A stretch of 64,000 nt of DNA from Alcanivorax sp. (GCA_017794945.1 CP051239.1:310001-374000); one strand, 5' to 3'; counted from the stretch's first letter, positions 26,361 to 35,375 are shown. Notes: generated by a model from the sequence alone, not told the origin. Numbers and translations: made by a program.

Positions 26361-29222
26361 ATGGAAGAAGCATTCGCGCCGCGAACGTCCGGCTTGAAAC
26401 GTTTTATTGTCACGGGCCCGGCGCTGGTGGCGCTGATGGCCGCCGATCAGGCGCTGGCCCAGACGTTTATCGACGCCGGCGACGAGGAAATTGTCGATAA
26501 CACGGCGCAAAGCACGCAACCCAACCCCTGGGACACCGGCTTCCTGCAGGTGGACGGCGCCCTGACCATCGGCGAGACCGGCGCTGTGACCAGTTCCATC
26601 ACTTACGTGGGCGGTGATCCCGCCGCCGCCAATCCCGCCCTGGTCAGCGTGGCGGGCGACGGCGCGCAATGGACAATCACCGACGGGCTGTTCGTCGGCG
26701 ACATCAGCAACGGCGGCATGACGGTGGGCGCCGGCGGCACCGTGACCAGCTCTTACGGCATCGTCGGCAGCAGCGACGGCGTGCTCGGCACGGTCGAGGT
26801 GGCGGGCCAGAACGCTGTCTGGGATAACACCGGCACGCTCTCCATCGGCAATTATGGCCAGGCGGAAATGACCGTCGGTGCCGGCGGCACGGTAACCAAT
26901 ACAATCGGCTATATCGGCTCGTTCGCCGGCTCCGATGGCACGGTGACCGTGAGCGGCGCCCGGGCGCTGTGGCAAAACAGCGCCGATCTGGTGGTGGGCA
27001 GCTCCGGCACCGGCACCCTGAACATCGGCGCCGGCGGCACGGTCACCAATCTCAATACCTTCATGGGCAGTTTCGCGGACGGTGACGGCACCGTGGTGGT
27101 GGACGGCGACGGCGCCGAATGGCGCAACAACGGCACCCTGTTCGTCGGCGCCCAGGGCAGCGGCGCCATGGATATCCGCAACGGCACGGTAAGCAGCGAG
27201 AGCGGCACCCTCGGCAGCGCCGTGGGGGCCGATGGCCGTGTCCGGGTCGCCGGCGACACGGCTCGCTGGGACAGTGCCATGGCCATCCAGGTGGGCTATG
27301 AGGGCACCGGCGACCTGGTGATCGAAGACGGCGGCCAGGCTTCCACCGGCGCGGTGATCCTCGGCACCATGACCGCCGGCTCGGGCACACTCACCCTGGG
27401 CGGCACCGGCTCCGCGCGGGGCACTCTGGAAACCGGCTTTGTGCGGAAAGGTGACGGCGCCGGTACCGTCACGCTGGACGGCGGCATGCTCCGGGCCAGC
27501 GCCGACGAAGCGGACTTCCTGCGCGGTTTCAGCGCCGGTGACGTCAACATCGACGCCGGCGGCGCCTGGTTCGATAACAACGGCCACGACGTCCGTATTG
27601 AAACCGACCTGCGGGGCGTCGGCGGCCTGACGAAAATCGGCGCCGGCACCCTGGTGCTGTCCGGCGCCAACCGCTATCAAGGCGCCACCAACGTGGAAGC
27701 CGGTACCCTGATCGTCAACGGCGACCTCGGTCCCTCGGCGCTGACAATCCACAACGGCGCCGGGCTGGGCGGCACCGGCACGGTGGGCACCACCCGCCTG
27801 GGCGCCGGCAGCACCCTGGCACCGGGCAACTCGATCGGCACGCTCACCGTGGACGGTGACCTGACCTTCGATAGCGACACCACCTACCAGGTGGAGGTGG
27901 CCCCCGACGGTTCCAGCGGCGACCACGTCCAGGTCACCGGCCAGGCCCGTCTGAACGGCGCCGAGGTGGCGCACATCGGCAACAATGGCGACTACCAGCC
28001 GGCCACGGTCTACACCATTCTCAGCGCCGACGGCGGGCTCGACGGCACCTTCGGCGGCGTCACCTCCGACTACGCCTTCCTGGTCGCCGACCTGTTCTAC
28101 GACGCCAACAACGTCTACCTGCAACTGGCCCGCGACAGCTACGCCAGCTTCACCGACCGGGCCGTCACCGACAATCAACGGGCGGTGGCCGGCAGCGCGG
28201 AAACCCTGGGCCCCGGCAACGACGTGTACAACGCCCTGCTCGCCCTGCCCAACAACAACGGTGTGATCCGTGGCGCCTTCGATCAGCTCGCCGGGGAAAT
28301 CCACGCGTCCACCCGCGCCGCCCTCATCGAGGACAGCCGCCACCTGCGCGACACCGCCGGTGAGCGGCTGCGGACCGCTTTCCAGGAACACACCGACGGC
28401 ACGGTAGTATGGAGCCGGGCCTATGGCCGTTGGGGGGACAGCGACCGCGCCGACGCCGGCGCCGCGTCCATGGATCATTCCAGCCGCGGTGTGTTCATCG
28501 GCGCAGACGCCCCCGTCAACCACACCTGGCGGCTCGGCCTGCTGGCCGGCGCCGGCCGGACCTCCGTGGACATCGACGACCGCGATGCTTCCGGCGACAG
28601 CGACGACTATCATCTCGGGCTCTACAGCGGCGGCCGCTGGGACGCGCTGCGGCTGACCGCCGGACTGGGCTACACCTGGCACCACATCGAGACCGACCGG
28701 CGGGTGGCGTTCGGCGCCTTCGACGAGACCCTGCGCGGCGACAACCGCGCCGATACCGTGCAGCTCTTTGGCGAGGCGGGCTACCGGCTGGATACCGGCG
28801 CCCTGGAACTGGAGCCCTTCATCGGGCTCGCTCAAGTGCGCCTGAGCAGCGACGGCAGCGATGAGGACGGCGGCGCGGCGGCCCTGCACGACGACGGCGA
28901 CAGCACCGACACTACCTTCAGCACCTTGGGGCTGCGCGCCGCCACCGGCCTGGGGCTCGCCGGCGTGCCGGCCCGCGTGCACGGCGGCCTGGGCTGGCGC
29001 CACGCCTTCGGCGACACCGAATCGGAGGTCACCCAGACGTTCGCCGGCGGCCAGGCGTTCACCGTCAGCGGCGTCCCCATCGCCGAGGACGCGGCGATCG
29101 TCGAGGCCGGCCTGGAACTGGACCTCTCCGAGCGCGCCACCCTGGGCGTCAGCTACGGCGGCCAGCTCGCCGCCGACCGCCGCGACCACGGCCTCGATGC
29201 CCGCTTCGAGATGCAATTCTAG
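26361..29222 (+). CDS. Autotransporter (type Va) with repeat-rich passenger
   Basis: 953 residues from the ATG at 26361, chosen because GGGGGGA lies 8 bases before it; an in-frame ATG at 26343 contains that site. A signal peptide ends near ALMAADQALAQ. The passenger has at least five repeats of roughly 49 residues built around MTVGAGGTVT...GTVTVSG...W, predicting a beta-helix, then the autotransporter-associated motif LTKIGAGTLVLSGANRYQG. The last ~270 residues form the beta-barrel, ending in the outer membrane signature RFEMQF. The protein should display its passenger outside the cell. No protease triad was seen, so an adhesin or structural role is more likely. Confidence 0.93.
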   Translation: MEEAFAPRTSGLKRFIVTGPALVALMAADQALAQTFIDAGDEEIVDNTAQSTQPNPWDTGFLQVDGALTIGETGAVTSSITYVGGDPAAANPALVSVAGDGAQWTITDGLFVGDISNGGMTVGAGGTVTSSYGIVGSSDGVLGTVEVAGQNAVWDNTGTLSIGNYGQAEMTVGAGGTVTNTIGYIGSFAGSDGTVTVSGARALWQNSADLVVGSSGTGTLNIGAGGTVTNLNTFMGSFADGDGTVVVDGDGAEWRNNGTLFVGAQGSGAMDIRNGTVSSESGTLGSAVGADGRVRVAGDTARWDSAMAIQVGYEGTGDLVIEDGGQASTGAVILGTMTAGSGTLTLGGTGSARGTLETGFVRKGDGAGTVTLDGGMLRASADEADFLRGFSAGDVNIDAGGAWFDNNGHDVRIETDLRGVGGLTKIGAGTLVLSGANRYQGATNVEAGTLIVNGDLGPSALTIHNGAGLGGTGTVGTTRLGAGSTLAPGNSIGTLTVDGDLTFDSDTTYQVEVAPDGSSGDHVQVTGQARLNGAEVAHIGNNGDYQPATVYTILSADGGLDGTFGGVTSDYAFLVADLFYDANNVYLQLARDSYASFTDRAVTDNQRAVAGSAETLGPGNDVYNALLALPNNNGVIRGAFDQLAGEIHASTRAALIEDSRHLRDTAGERLRTAFQEHTDGTVVWSRAYGRWGDSDRADAGAASMDHSSRGVFIGADAPVNHTWRLGLLAGAGRTSVDIDDRDASGDSDDYHLGLYSGGRWDALRLTAGLGYTWHHIETDRRVAFGAFDETLRGDNRADTVQLFGEAGYRLDTGALELEPFIGLAQVRLSSDGSDEDGGAAALHDDGDSTDTTFSTLGLRAATGLGLAGVPARVHGGLGWRHAFGDTESEVTQTFAGGQAFTVSGVPIAEDAAIVEAGLELDLSERATLGVSYGGQLAADRRDHGLDARFEMQF

Positions 29223-29250
29223 GCGCGCCCAGCGGCCCGCGCCGGAGGTA

Positions 29251-29285
29251 GCCGCTCCAGCCAGGGCAAGGCCCGCTCCCACAAG
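29251..29285. repeat. Partial REP-like element
   Basis: GCCGCTCC...GGCCCGCTCCCACAAG is the reverse-complement form of the GTGGGAGCGGGCC family seen at 22666, 41385 and 51218. It follows the autotransporter stop. Confidence 0.6.
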
Positions 29286-29310
29286 TGGTGGTTCCACAAC
29301 GAGGGGGCAC

Positions 29311-29339
29311 AAAAAAAGGGACCCGGTCGGGTCCCTTTT
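29311..29339 (-). terminator. Terminator of the tRNA-Glu/tRNA-Gly unit
   Basis: On the minus strand: AAAAGGGACCCGACCGGGTCCC followed by seven T. It can also end autotransporter transcripts on the plus strand, because four T follow the stem there. Confidence 0.85.
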
Positions 29340-29344
29340 GATTT

Positions 29345-29393
29345 TGGAGCGGGAAACGAGATTCGACTGGGCTGGCACTCCAGCTCGCGACCC
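29345..29393 (-). repeat. Degenerate direct copy of the tRNA-Gly 3' half
   Basis: Bases 29345-29366 are identical to the 3' end of tRNA-Gly (29417-29438, 22 bases including CCA). Then 17 extra bases (CTGG...CCAG on the plus strand) interrupt the T-loop before CTCGCGACCC resumes the match. It has the same orientation as the tRNA and sits directly before the terminator. Confidence 0.85.
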
Positions 29394-29416
29394 TCGCAAC
29401 CGGTTCTGCTACAAAA

Positions 29417-29492
29417 TGGAGCGGGAAACGAGATTCGAACTCGCGACCCCAACCTTGGCAAGGTTGTGCTCTACCAGCTGAGCTATTCCCGC
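29417..29492 (-). tRNA. tRNA-Gly(GCC)
   Basis: 76 nt including encoded CCA; acceptor GCGGGAA/TTCCCGC, discriminator T, anticodon loop TTGCCAA (GCC) and T-arm CGAGTTCGAATCTCG. It follows tRNA-Glu on the minus strand by 76 bases, probably in one transcript. Confidence 0.97.
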
Positions 29493-29568
29493 TTATAAAC
29501 ATGCCGGTTCGATCGAACCAGGCTGGCAACTTGTACCTATCTATCAGCCAAGTGCCACTTCAAAAGAG

Positions 29569-29644
29569 TGGCGTCCCCTAGGGGAGTCGAACCCCTGTTA
29601 CCGCCGTGAAAGGGCGGTGTCCTGGGCCACTAGACGAAGGGGAC
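29569..29644 (-). tRNA. tRNA-Glu(TTC)
   Basis: 76 nt including encoded CCA; acceptor GTCCCCT/AGGGGAC, discriminator G, anticodon loop CTTTCAC (TTC) and T-arm AGGGGTTCGACTCCCCT. It is the first of the Glu-Gly pair. Confidence 0.97.
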
Positions 29645-29799
29645 CCGGTGCTCTCAAGCGGCGCGTAGGATAGAAATCGGCGCCCCGGTCGTCAAGGAAA
29701 AATTTGCCCGAAGTGGTCATTGACCCGCCCCCCGCTCTGCTTTATCCCTGGGTGCCTGTAAAAAACGCCTGCCAAAAAACCAACCGGGAGAGAAAACGC

Positions 29800-30453
29800 A
29801 TGCCCATGAAACTGTACGGCGCGGTGATGTCGCCCTTCGTCCGCAAGACCCGCGTGGTGCTGGCCCTGAAAGGCCTGGACTACGAAGCGGTGCACGTGGA
29901 CCCCAACAACAAACCCGACGGCTACGAGAAGATCAGCCCGCTGCAGCGGATCCCGGCGCTGGAAGTGGACGGCCACTGCCTGGCCGATTCCGCGGTGATC
30001 TGCGCCTACCTGGAAAAAACCCACCCGGAACCGGCGCTCTACCCCAGCGACCCGTTCCAGTACGCGCGCACTCTGTGGTTCGAAAAGTACGCCGACTACG
30101 AGCTGGCGCCGCACTGCACCTTCACGGTATTCCGTAACCGGATCGTGAAGCGCCTGATGGGTCAGGACTGCGATGAGGCGGCCATCGCCAAGGCGCTGGA
30201 AAGCCGCATTCCGCCGCTGCTGGACTACCTGGAACGGGAGCTGGACGGCCGCGAGTATCTGGTCGGCGACAGCCTCACCGTGGCGGACATCGCGGTGGCC
30301 AGCCAACTGGTGAATTTCCGCCATGGGGGCGAGACCGTGGACGCCGGACGTTACCCGAACCTGGCGGCGCATACCGAGCGCATGCACGCACTGGCACCGT
30401 TCGCCAGCACCATCGAGAAAGAAAGCGGCTTTATCAGCAAGATGCTGGGCTGA
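29800..30453 (+). CDS. Glutathione S-transferase family protein
   Basis: 217 residues from the ATG at 29800 with GGGAGAG upstream. The N-terminal thioredoxin-like half contains the active-site Ser in MSPFVRKTRVVLALKG and the cis-Pro region RIPALEVDGHCLADSAVIC. The C-terminal helical half has the conserved LVGDSLTVADIAVASQL. It conjugates glutathione to electrophiles or uses it in isomerisation. It stands alone, convergent with the GDYXXLXY gene, so its substrate cannot be guessed from context. Confidence 0.93.
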   Translation: MPMKLYGAVMSPFVRKTRVVLALKGLDYEAVHVDPNNKPDGYEKISPLQRIPALEVDGHCLADSAVICAYLEKTHPEPALYPSDPFQYARTLWFEKYADYELAPHCTFTVFRNRIVKRLMGQDCDEAAIAKALESRIPPLLDYLERELDGREYLVGDSLTVADIAVASQLVNFRHGGETVDAGRYPNLAAHTERMHALAPFASTIEKESGFISKMLG

Positions 30454-30477
30454 CGCCCGCGGCGCCCGGCCCTTCGG

Positions 30478-30993
30478 CTAGGGCGCCGATTCCCCGCCAC
30501 CGGCCTCCACGGCCACCAGCGCGGCACGGCCGTCCGGCGCGATGCGGACCCGGGCCACGCCGCCTTCGGCGAGCTCCCGTTCCAACCGCAACGCTTCCTC
30601 CGGCGCCGCGAACCAGGCTTCGATACCGTAACGGATATGCAGTTCGCCGCCGCTAACCCGGTCGATGGTGCCGCGCAGATACAGCCGCTCGCCTTGGGGT
30701 TCCCGTAAACGCACGCCGTCCGCCCGCCACAGCGCGCCGTCCCGCTGCAACCGCACGAACACCGGATCACCGGCACGCGGCAGTTCCATCTCCGGCAGCG
30801 GCTGACGGGACAAAGCGTAGTTCAAGCGCACGTACTGGCCCCGGAACAGGTCGCGCGGGTCCACCGGCACGGTGGCCAGGCGCACCTCGGTGCCCACCCA
30901 CAACGGATACTGGCTGTACACGAACAGACCGCCCAGCACCGTCAGCTGCAGCAGCACCGCGGCCACCAGCGCGGCCAGCCGGCGGCGGCTCAT
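30478..30993 (-). CDS. GDYXXLXY domain protein
   Basis: 171 residues from the ATG at 30993. One N-terminal membrane helix (LAALVAAVLLQLTVLGGLFVY) precedes a soluble domain whose family signature is visible as LFRGQYVRLNYALS. Members occur almost always next to DUF2157 membrane proteins, as here: the start overlaps the DUF2157 stop (ATGA). Function is unknown in the family. Confidence 0.85.
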   Translation of the reverse strand: MSRRRLAALVAAVLLQLTVLGGLFVYSQYPLWVGTEVRLATVPVDPRDLFRGQYVRLNYALSRQPLPEMELPRAGDPVFVRLQRDGALWRADGVRLREPQGERLYLRGTIDRVSGGELHIRYGIEAWFAAPEEALRLERELAEGGVARVRIAPDGRAALVAVEAGGGESAP

Positions 30994-32219
30994 GAGCGCG
31001 TCTCCCGGCGGCGCCAATGGCGGCCGGCGACGAACAGCAGCGCCGCCATCCCTAGGAATAGACCGGCGGCGCCCAGATAGCCGCCGATAAGGTCCAGGTA
31101 GCGCAGCAGCGCCAGGGTGAGAATGGCGACCAGCCCGGTGACGTAGAGGCCGCCCTCGCTCTCCTGCAGGCCGCGCCGCATCCAGTGCATGGCCAGCAGC
31201 AGCAACAGCAGGTTGGCCGCCACCGCCCAGACCAGGGCCTGGTCGGGCACGCCGCCGGTGTGCACCGCGATCAGCAGGACGGCCACCGCCAGGGCCACCA
31301 GGGGCCGCCCCAGCACAGCCGCCGCCAGCAGCGCCACCAGCGCCGCCCACAGGCCCGGGTCGAGCCAGGTCCAGGCGTAAGCCAGGTAGTGCTCCCAACC
31401 GTCCACGAAGGTGAACGGCAATATCGCCAGCACCGTGAGCCGGGGCATCCAGTCGCCGGCGCCGGCGTGCCACCAGCTCGGGCGGGCGGCGAGCGCGCCG
31501 GCCAGCACCAGCAGGCCCAGGTTGAAGCTGATCATGCCTTCCTGGACCTGGGGACCGAAGTCAGTGGCGTAGACCCAGGCCAGCATCAGGTTCAGCCACA
31601 GGGCGGTGGCGGCCATCGCCGCCAAAGCGAGCCCGGCGACGCGGCGGCGCCAGGCCACCCAGAGCGCTACCGCCAGAAACAGCGGCATCAGCCAGGGGGC
31701 GGCGAAGCGGTATTCCAGCAGCATCCAGGCCACCGCCACCGCCAGGCCCTGCAGCGCCAGCAGGCGGCCACCGCTGAGCAGCGTCAGCGGCACCAGGCCC
31801 AGGGCCCAGAGCAGCAGGCCGTTGGGGAAATGCTCACCCAGGTGGTATATCTGCCCGGTGAGCATGATCGAGGCGCCGTAGGCGAAACCGCCCAGGAACA
31901 GCAGGCCGCCACCGGTGCCGGCGCGGGCGAGGCGCAGCACGCCCCAGCCATTGAGCACGGCGGTCAGGGTAACCAGGCCGGCGAAGCGGGCCAGGCGCGG
32001 TAACTGCTCCCAGTTGGCGGACACCAGCAACAGCAGGGCCAGCCCGGCGAACAGGCCGGCCAGGCCGCTGAGCAACCCCAGGGCCGAGGGGCCGGCGTCG
32101 TTCAGGGAGAGGCCGTAGCGGTTGAGGATGCGCTCCGCCTGGGACGGCTCCACCAGCCCCTCATCGACCCAGCGGCGGGTTTCCCGGCGCAGCAGGGTCT
32201 TGCGCATCCAACTCAGCAT
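30990..32219 (-). CDS. DUF2157 domain membrane protein
   Basis: 409 residues. A soluble N-terminal helix region (RRWVDEGLVEPSQAERILNRYGL), typical of DUF2157, is followed by about ten hydrophobic segments. It begins immediately after the RimK-like stop and ends with an ATGA overlap onto the GDYXXLXY gene, so the three are probably translated together. No biochemical function is known for this family. Confidence 0.87.
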   Translation of the reverse strand: MLSWMRKTLLRRETRRWVDEGLVEPSQAERILNRYGLSLNDAGPSALGLLSGLAGLFAGLALLLLVSANWEQLPRLARFAGLVTLTAVLNGWGVLRLARAGTGGGLLFLGGFAYGASIMLTGQIYHLGEHFPNGLLLWALGLVPLTLLSGGRLLALQGLAVAVAWMLLEYRFAAPWLMPLFLAVALWVAWRRRVAGLALAAMAATALWLNLMLAWVYATDFGPQVQEGMISFNLGLLVLAGALAARPSWWHAGAGDWMPRLTVLAILPFTFVDGWEHYLAYAWTWLDPGLWAALVALLAAAVLGRPLVALAVAVLLIAVHTGGVPDQALVWAVAANLLLLLLAMHWMRRGLQESEGGLYVTGLVAILTLALLRYLDLIGGYLGAAGLFLGMAALLFVAGRHWRRRETRS

Positions 32220-33722
32220 CTAGAGCGGCAGCCCCAGCCGGCGGGCTTCCATGCGGCGCAGGAACTCCAGCATGATTTGCCGGTACAGATCCTCCCCCAG
32301 CCACAGGTCCTCGACGCCGGCGTCCACGTTGGGGTTGTCGTTCACTTCAATCACCACCACCTGATCGCCGGACTGCTTGAGGTCCACGCCGTACAGGCCG
32401 TTGCCCATCAGCCGCGCGGCCTTGAGCGCCATGCGCAGCACCTTGGCGGGCACATCGCGCACCGGCAGGGTGGCGAAACGCCCGGAGCTGGTTTTGCCGC
32501 TGTCCTTGTGGTGATAGATCTGCCAGTGGCCTTTGCTCATGAAATACTGGCAAGCGAACAGCGGCCGATTGTTGAGCACGCCGATCCGCCAGTCGTAGTC
32601 GGTGTACATGAACGCCTGGGCCAGCACCACCGAGGACTGTTTCAGGTGCCCACTCAGCGCGGCGCGCAATTCGGCTTTGTCCTTCACCTTGCTGATGCCG
32701 CGCGAGAAGCTGCCGTCGGGTATCTTCAGCACCATCGGCAGGCCCAGCTCGGCGATCAGGGTGTCCGCCTGGGCTTCGGAATCGTCGAACACGAAGGCGG
32801 TGGGCGGCACCGGCACGCCGTTGGCCTGCATCAACTCGGCCAGGTAGATCTTGTTGGTGCAACGCAGGATCGAACCCGGGTCGTCGATCACCACCATGCC
32901 CTCCTGCTCCGCCTTGCGGGCAAACTGGTAGGTGTGGTGGTCGATGCCGGTGGTTTCGCGAATGAACAAGCCGTCGTATTCACCCAGGCGGGTGTAGGCG
33001 TCGCGGTCGATCGGGTCCACTTTGATGCCCAGTTGCCGGCCGGCCTTGATAAAACGTTTCAGGGCGGCGCGGTTGCTGGGCGGCATGGCTTCTTTTTCGT
33101 CCACCAGCATGGCCAGGTCGTAACGGTCGCCGCGCCGGCGGCGGGGGTTGCGCCACACGCGCGCGTTGAACTGTTCCAGGGCGCGGGCGAAGGCATCTTC
33201 TTCGTGGCCCTTGAGCTGCTTGAGGCTCACCGGCCGGATCGATTCCAGGGTCCACTCTTCGCGGCGACGGAAGGACACACGCAGAATCGGGCAGGGCATC
33301 TGATCGAAGATCTGGCGGCCCAGGTCGTTCAGCCCCTCCTGCTCGGCGTGACCGAAATAGAGCGTCAGGACGACGCGGGTGGCGTCGCCCCCCTGATTTT
33401 TCATGGCAATCTTCTTGAACGTACGGTCGAGCGCCCCTTCGAAGCGCTCGAAATGCAGCCCGTACAGCGCCTTGCGGCTGAGGTCGTTGACCGTGCGCAC
33501 CGACGGCAACACGCGCTGGCCGCGCGCTTCCGCCAGCAGCGAACAGTAATAGCCCGGCGACAGGTATTTGTAGCTTCGGCACAGGTTGATCACCTGCACT
33601 TTCTTGTCCGTGCACACGGGCTGAGCCGCCTGCAGGTAGTCCCGCGCGGAAAGCAGGTGGCGGGTGGGGTAATAGGCGGCCCAGTCGGCGGGGTCGTCGA
33701 CCAGAATGATCACTTGGCTCAT
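32220..33722 (-). CDS. RimK-family ATP-grasp ligase with RLAN N-terminal domain
   Basis: 500 residues from the ATG at 33722. The N-terminal ~180 residues match the RimK-like ATP-grasp N-terminal (RLAN) domain (SARDYLQAAQ, CRSYKYLSPGYYCSLLAEARG). The C-terminal part is an ATP-grasp: LPMVLKIPDGSFSRGISKV for ATP binding, and GVDLKQSGDQVVVIEVNDNPNVDAG with the Mg-binding Glu/Asn. Such enzymes join an amino acid or amine to a carboxylate, often on a protein or peptide. It lies between ccmE and the DUF2157 pair on the same strand; its substrate is unknown. Confidence 0.88.
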   Translation of the reverse strand: MSQVIILVDDPADWAAYYPTRHLLSARDYLQAAQPVCTDKKVQVINLCRSYKYLSPGYYCSLLAEARGQRVLPSVRTVNDLSRKALYGLHFERFEGALDRTFKKIAMKNQGGDATRVVLTLYFGHAEQEGLNDLGRQIFDQMPCPILRVSFRRREEWTLESIRPVSLKQLKGHEEDAFARALEQFNARVWRNPRRRRGDRYDLAMLVDEKEAMPPSNRAALKRFIKAGRQLGIKVDPIDRDAYTRLGEYDGLFIRETTGIDHHTYQFARKAEQEGMVVIDDPGSILRCTNKIYLAELMQANGVPVPPTAFVFDDSEAQADTLIAELGLPMVLKIPDGSFSRGISKVKDKAELRAALSGHLKQSSVVLAQAFMYTDYDWRIGVLNNRPLFACQYFMSKGHWQIYHHKDSGKTSSGRFATLPVRDVPAKVLRMALKAARLMGNGLYGVDLKQSGDQVVVIEVNDNPNVDAGVEDLWLGEDLYRQIMLEFLRRMEARRLGLPL

Positions 33723-33796
33723 TGATGGCTCACTCGGCACGGACTCGATCAATCACGCCGGTCGCTTCATGGGCGGCCGGCGCCGCCTTCACCCGA

Positions 33797-34285
33797 TTAG
33801 TCGTAATCGCCTTTCGGGTAACCGGCATCCTCTTCCCTGGCGCCGGGCTTGCTGCCCGGGTGCCCGGCTTTTTCCAATGCATCCTGTACCTCCGGCGGCA
33901 TGTAGGTCTCATCGTGTTTCGCCAGGACCTCCTCCGCCTCGAAGCGGTCGCGGCTCACCAGGGTGCCGTTGGCAACGATGCCCTGCCCTTCGCGGAACAG
34001 GTCGGGAAGAATGCCCTGGTAGTGAATAGCAAAGCTACCTTTTCCATCGGTCACCGTGAAGACCACTTTCAAGCTGTCCGGGTCCCGTTGCACCGAGCCG
34101 TCCTCGACCAGACCGCCGACGCGCATTTTGGCACCCACCGGCGCCTCACCGTTAACGATTTGCTGCGGCGTATAGAACAAATTGATGTTCTGGCGCAGGG
34201 CGTACACCGCCAGCCCCACCGCCACGGCCAGGCCCGCGAGCACCGCCAGCACCACGAACAGACGTTGTTTGCGAACCGGATTCAT
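33797..34285 (-). CDS. ccmE: Cytochrome c maturation haem chaperone
   Basis: 162 residues. One N-terminal membrane anchor (residues 8-30), then the periplasmic OB-fold domain. The covalent haem-binding His124 is in [10 protein letters not shown], with the conserved Tyr128. It receives haem from CcmC and hands it to CcmF/H. It overlaps ccmD by four bases and ends the ccmABCDE group; its CcmF partner is encoded 18 kb away at 54-56 kb. Confidence 0.96.
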   Translation of the reverse strand: MNPVRKQRLFVVLAVLAGLAVAVGLAVYALRQNINLFYTPQQIVNGEAPVGAKMRVGGLVEDGSVQRDPDSLKVVFTVTDGKGSFAIHYQGILPDLFREGQGIVANGTLVSRDRFEAEEVLAKHDETYMPPEVQDALEKAGHPGSKPGAREEDAGYPKGDYD

Positions 34286-34515
34286 TGATTACTCTCCACA
34301 CTGTTGGGCGATGTGCCGGCCTTGGGCGAACCGCCGGCGCCCTCGCGGCGCGCCTGGCGGGCGATCTCGGCCCGCACCCGTCCCTGCCGTCTAACCGCCA
34401 CCAGCATATTGGTAACAATCAGAAGCGCGCTGAGTCCGTAGGCGCTCCATACGAAAAAGCCGTGCTCGCCCATGGCGATAAAGGCGGCCACACTGTCGAA
34501 ATAGGGGTCGAACAT
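34282..34515 (-). CDS. ccmD: Cytochrome c maturation protein CcmD
   Basis: 77 residues from the ATG at 34515; GGAGG lies 7 bases before it, whereas an in-frame GTG at 34521 would sit one base after the site. One membrane helix ([22 protein letters not shown]) and a basic, Ala/Ser-rich tail are the usual CcmD features. It helps release holo-CcmE from the CcmABC complex. Its tail is longer than in many relatives. Confidence 0.92.
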   Translation of the reverse strand: MFDPYFDSVAAFIAMGEHGFFVWSAYGLSALLIVTNMLVAVRRQGRVRAEIARQARREGAGGSPKAGTSPNSVESNQ

Positions 34516-34517
34516 TG

Positions 34518-35273
34518 TCACGCCTCCTCGTCACGGACCAGCCGGCGCACCCAGCCGCTGCGGCGCTCGCGGCTGAGCACCTCGGTGCGGGCGCGCATCA
34601 GCACGTTGGCGGCGTACAGCAACCAAAGCCCGATCATGCTGATCAGCAGCGGCCATTTCATCGAGGCATCGATGGACGACTCCCCCACCACTTTCAACGT
34701 GGCGCCCTGGTGCAAAGTGTTAAGCCACTCCACCGAATACTTGACGATCACCACGTTGATCACGCCCACCACCGCCAACAGCGCGGCGGCGCGGGCCGCC
34801 TGGCGCGGATCACGGATGGCGCTCTGCAGCGCCATGATGCCCAAATACAAAAACAGCAGGATCAGCATCGACGTCATGCGCGCGTCCCACTGCCAGTAGG
34901 TGCCCCAGGTGGGCTTGCCCCACAGCGCGCCGGTGAGCAGCGACACCGCCGCCAGGGCGGCGCCGAACGGCGCCAGCGCCTTGAGCATCACCTCGGCCAT
35001 TTTCATGCGCCACACCAGCGCCACCAGCCCGGCCACGCCCATGGCGATGTAGCCCATCAGGGCACCGCTGGAGGCCGGCACGTGAATATAGATAATGCGG
35101 TAGCTGTCGCCCTGGTAGCGTTCCACCGGGGCGTACACCAGCCCCCATATCAGCCCCAGCGTCAGCAGTGCCAGTGACACCGGGATCAGCCACGGCAGCA
35201 CCGCCTCGCAGAAACGGTAGAAGTACCGGGGCGAACCCAGTTGGTGGTACCAGCGTTTTAACGTCTTCCACAT
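34518..35273 (-). CDS. ccmC: Cytochrome c maturation haem handling protein
   Basis: 251 residues with six membrane helices. The tryptophan-rich (WWD) motif is seen as PTWGTYWQWDARMTS, and haem-ligating His residues occur around YIHVPAS and TLHQGAT. It attaches haem to CcmE with help from CcmD. It is separated from ccmB by about 100 bases containing a heptamer-based inverted repeat. Confidence 0.96.
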   Translation of the reverse strand: MWKTLKRWYHQLGSPRYFYRFCEAVLPWLIPVSLALLTLGLIWGLVYAPVERYQGDSYRIIYIHVPASSGALMGYIAMGVAGLVALVWRMKMAEVMLKALAPFGAALAAVSLLTGALWGKPTWGTYWQWDARMTSMLILLFLYLGIMALQSAIRDPRQAARAAALLAVVGVINVVIVKYSVEWLNTLHQGATLKVVGESSIDASMKWPLLISMIGLWLLYAANVLMRARTEVLSRERRSGWVRRLVRDEEA

Positions 35274-35292
35274 AAGCAGCCATCGCTTCGTT

Positions 35293-35362
35293 CGATACAG
35301 GATTCAGGATGCAGGATACAGGGGCGCCGTCTCTTTCATCCTGTACCCTGCATCCTGTATCG
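35293..35362. repeat. Heptamer-based inverted repeat between ccmC and ccmB
   Basis: The left arm has four tandem copies of ATNCAGG (35295-35322). The right arm (35339-35362, TCCTGTACCCTGCATCCTGTAT) is its approximate reverse complement. A long imperfect hairpin can form in this gap within the ccm operon. Confidence 0.8.
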
Positions 35363-35375
35363 CGCCCGGAGGGCG

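Noticed and set aside
26271..29399. A 1042-residue frame on the minus strand opposite the autotransporter.
   Set aside because: Its sequence is a low-complexity Gly/Ala/Val/His-rich shadow of the real gene and has no ribosome site, domain or neighbours.
29345..29438. Direct repeat of the tRNA-Gly 3' end as attL/attR of a genomic island.
   Set aside because: The two copies are only 51 bases apart and no integrase or island genes lie between or near them. An old scar cannot be excluded.
35293..35362. Possible CRISPR array from short repeats; the same for 58176-58214.
   Set aside because: The units are 7 bases, directly adjacent without spacers, and there are no cas genes. No CRISPR array was seen in the window.
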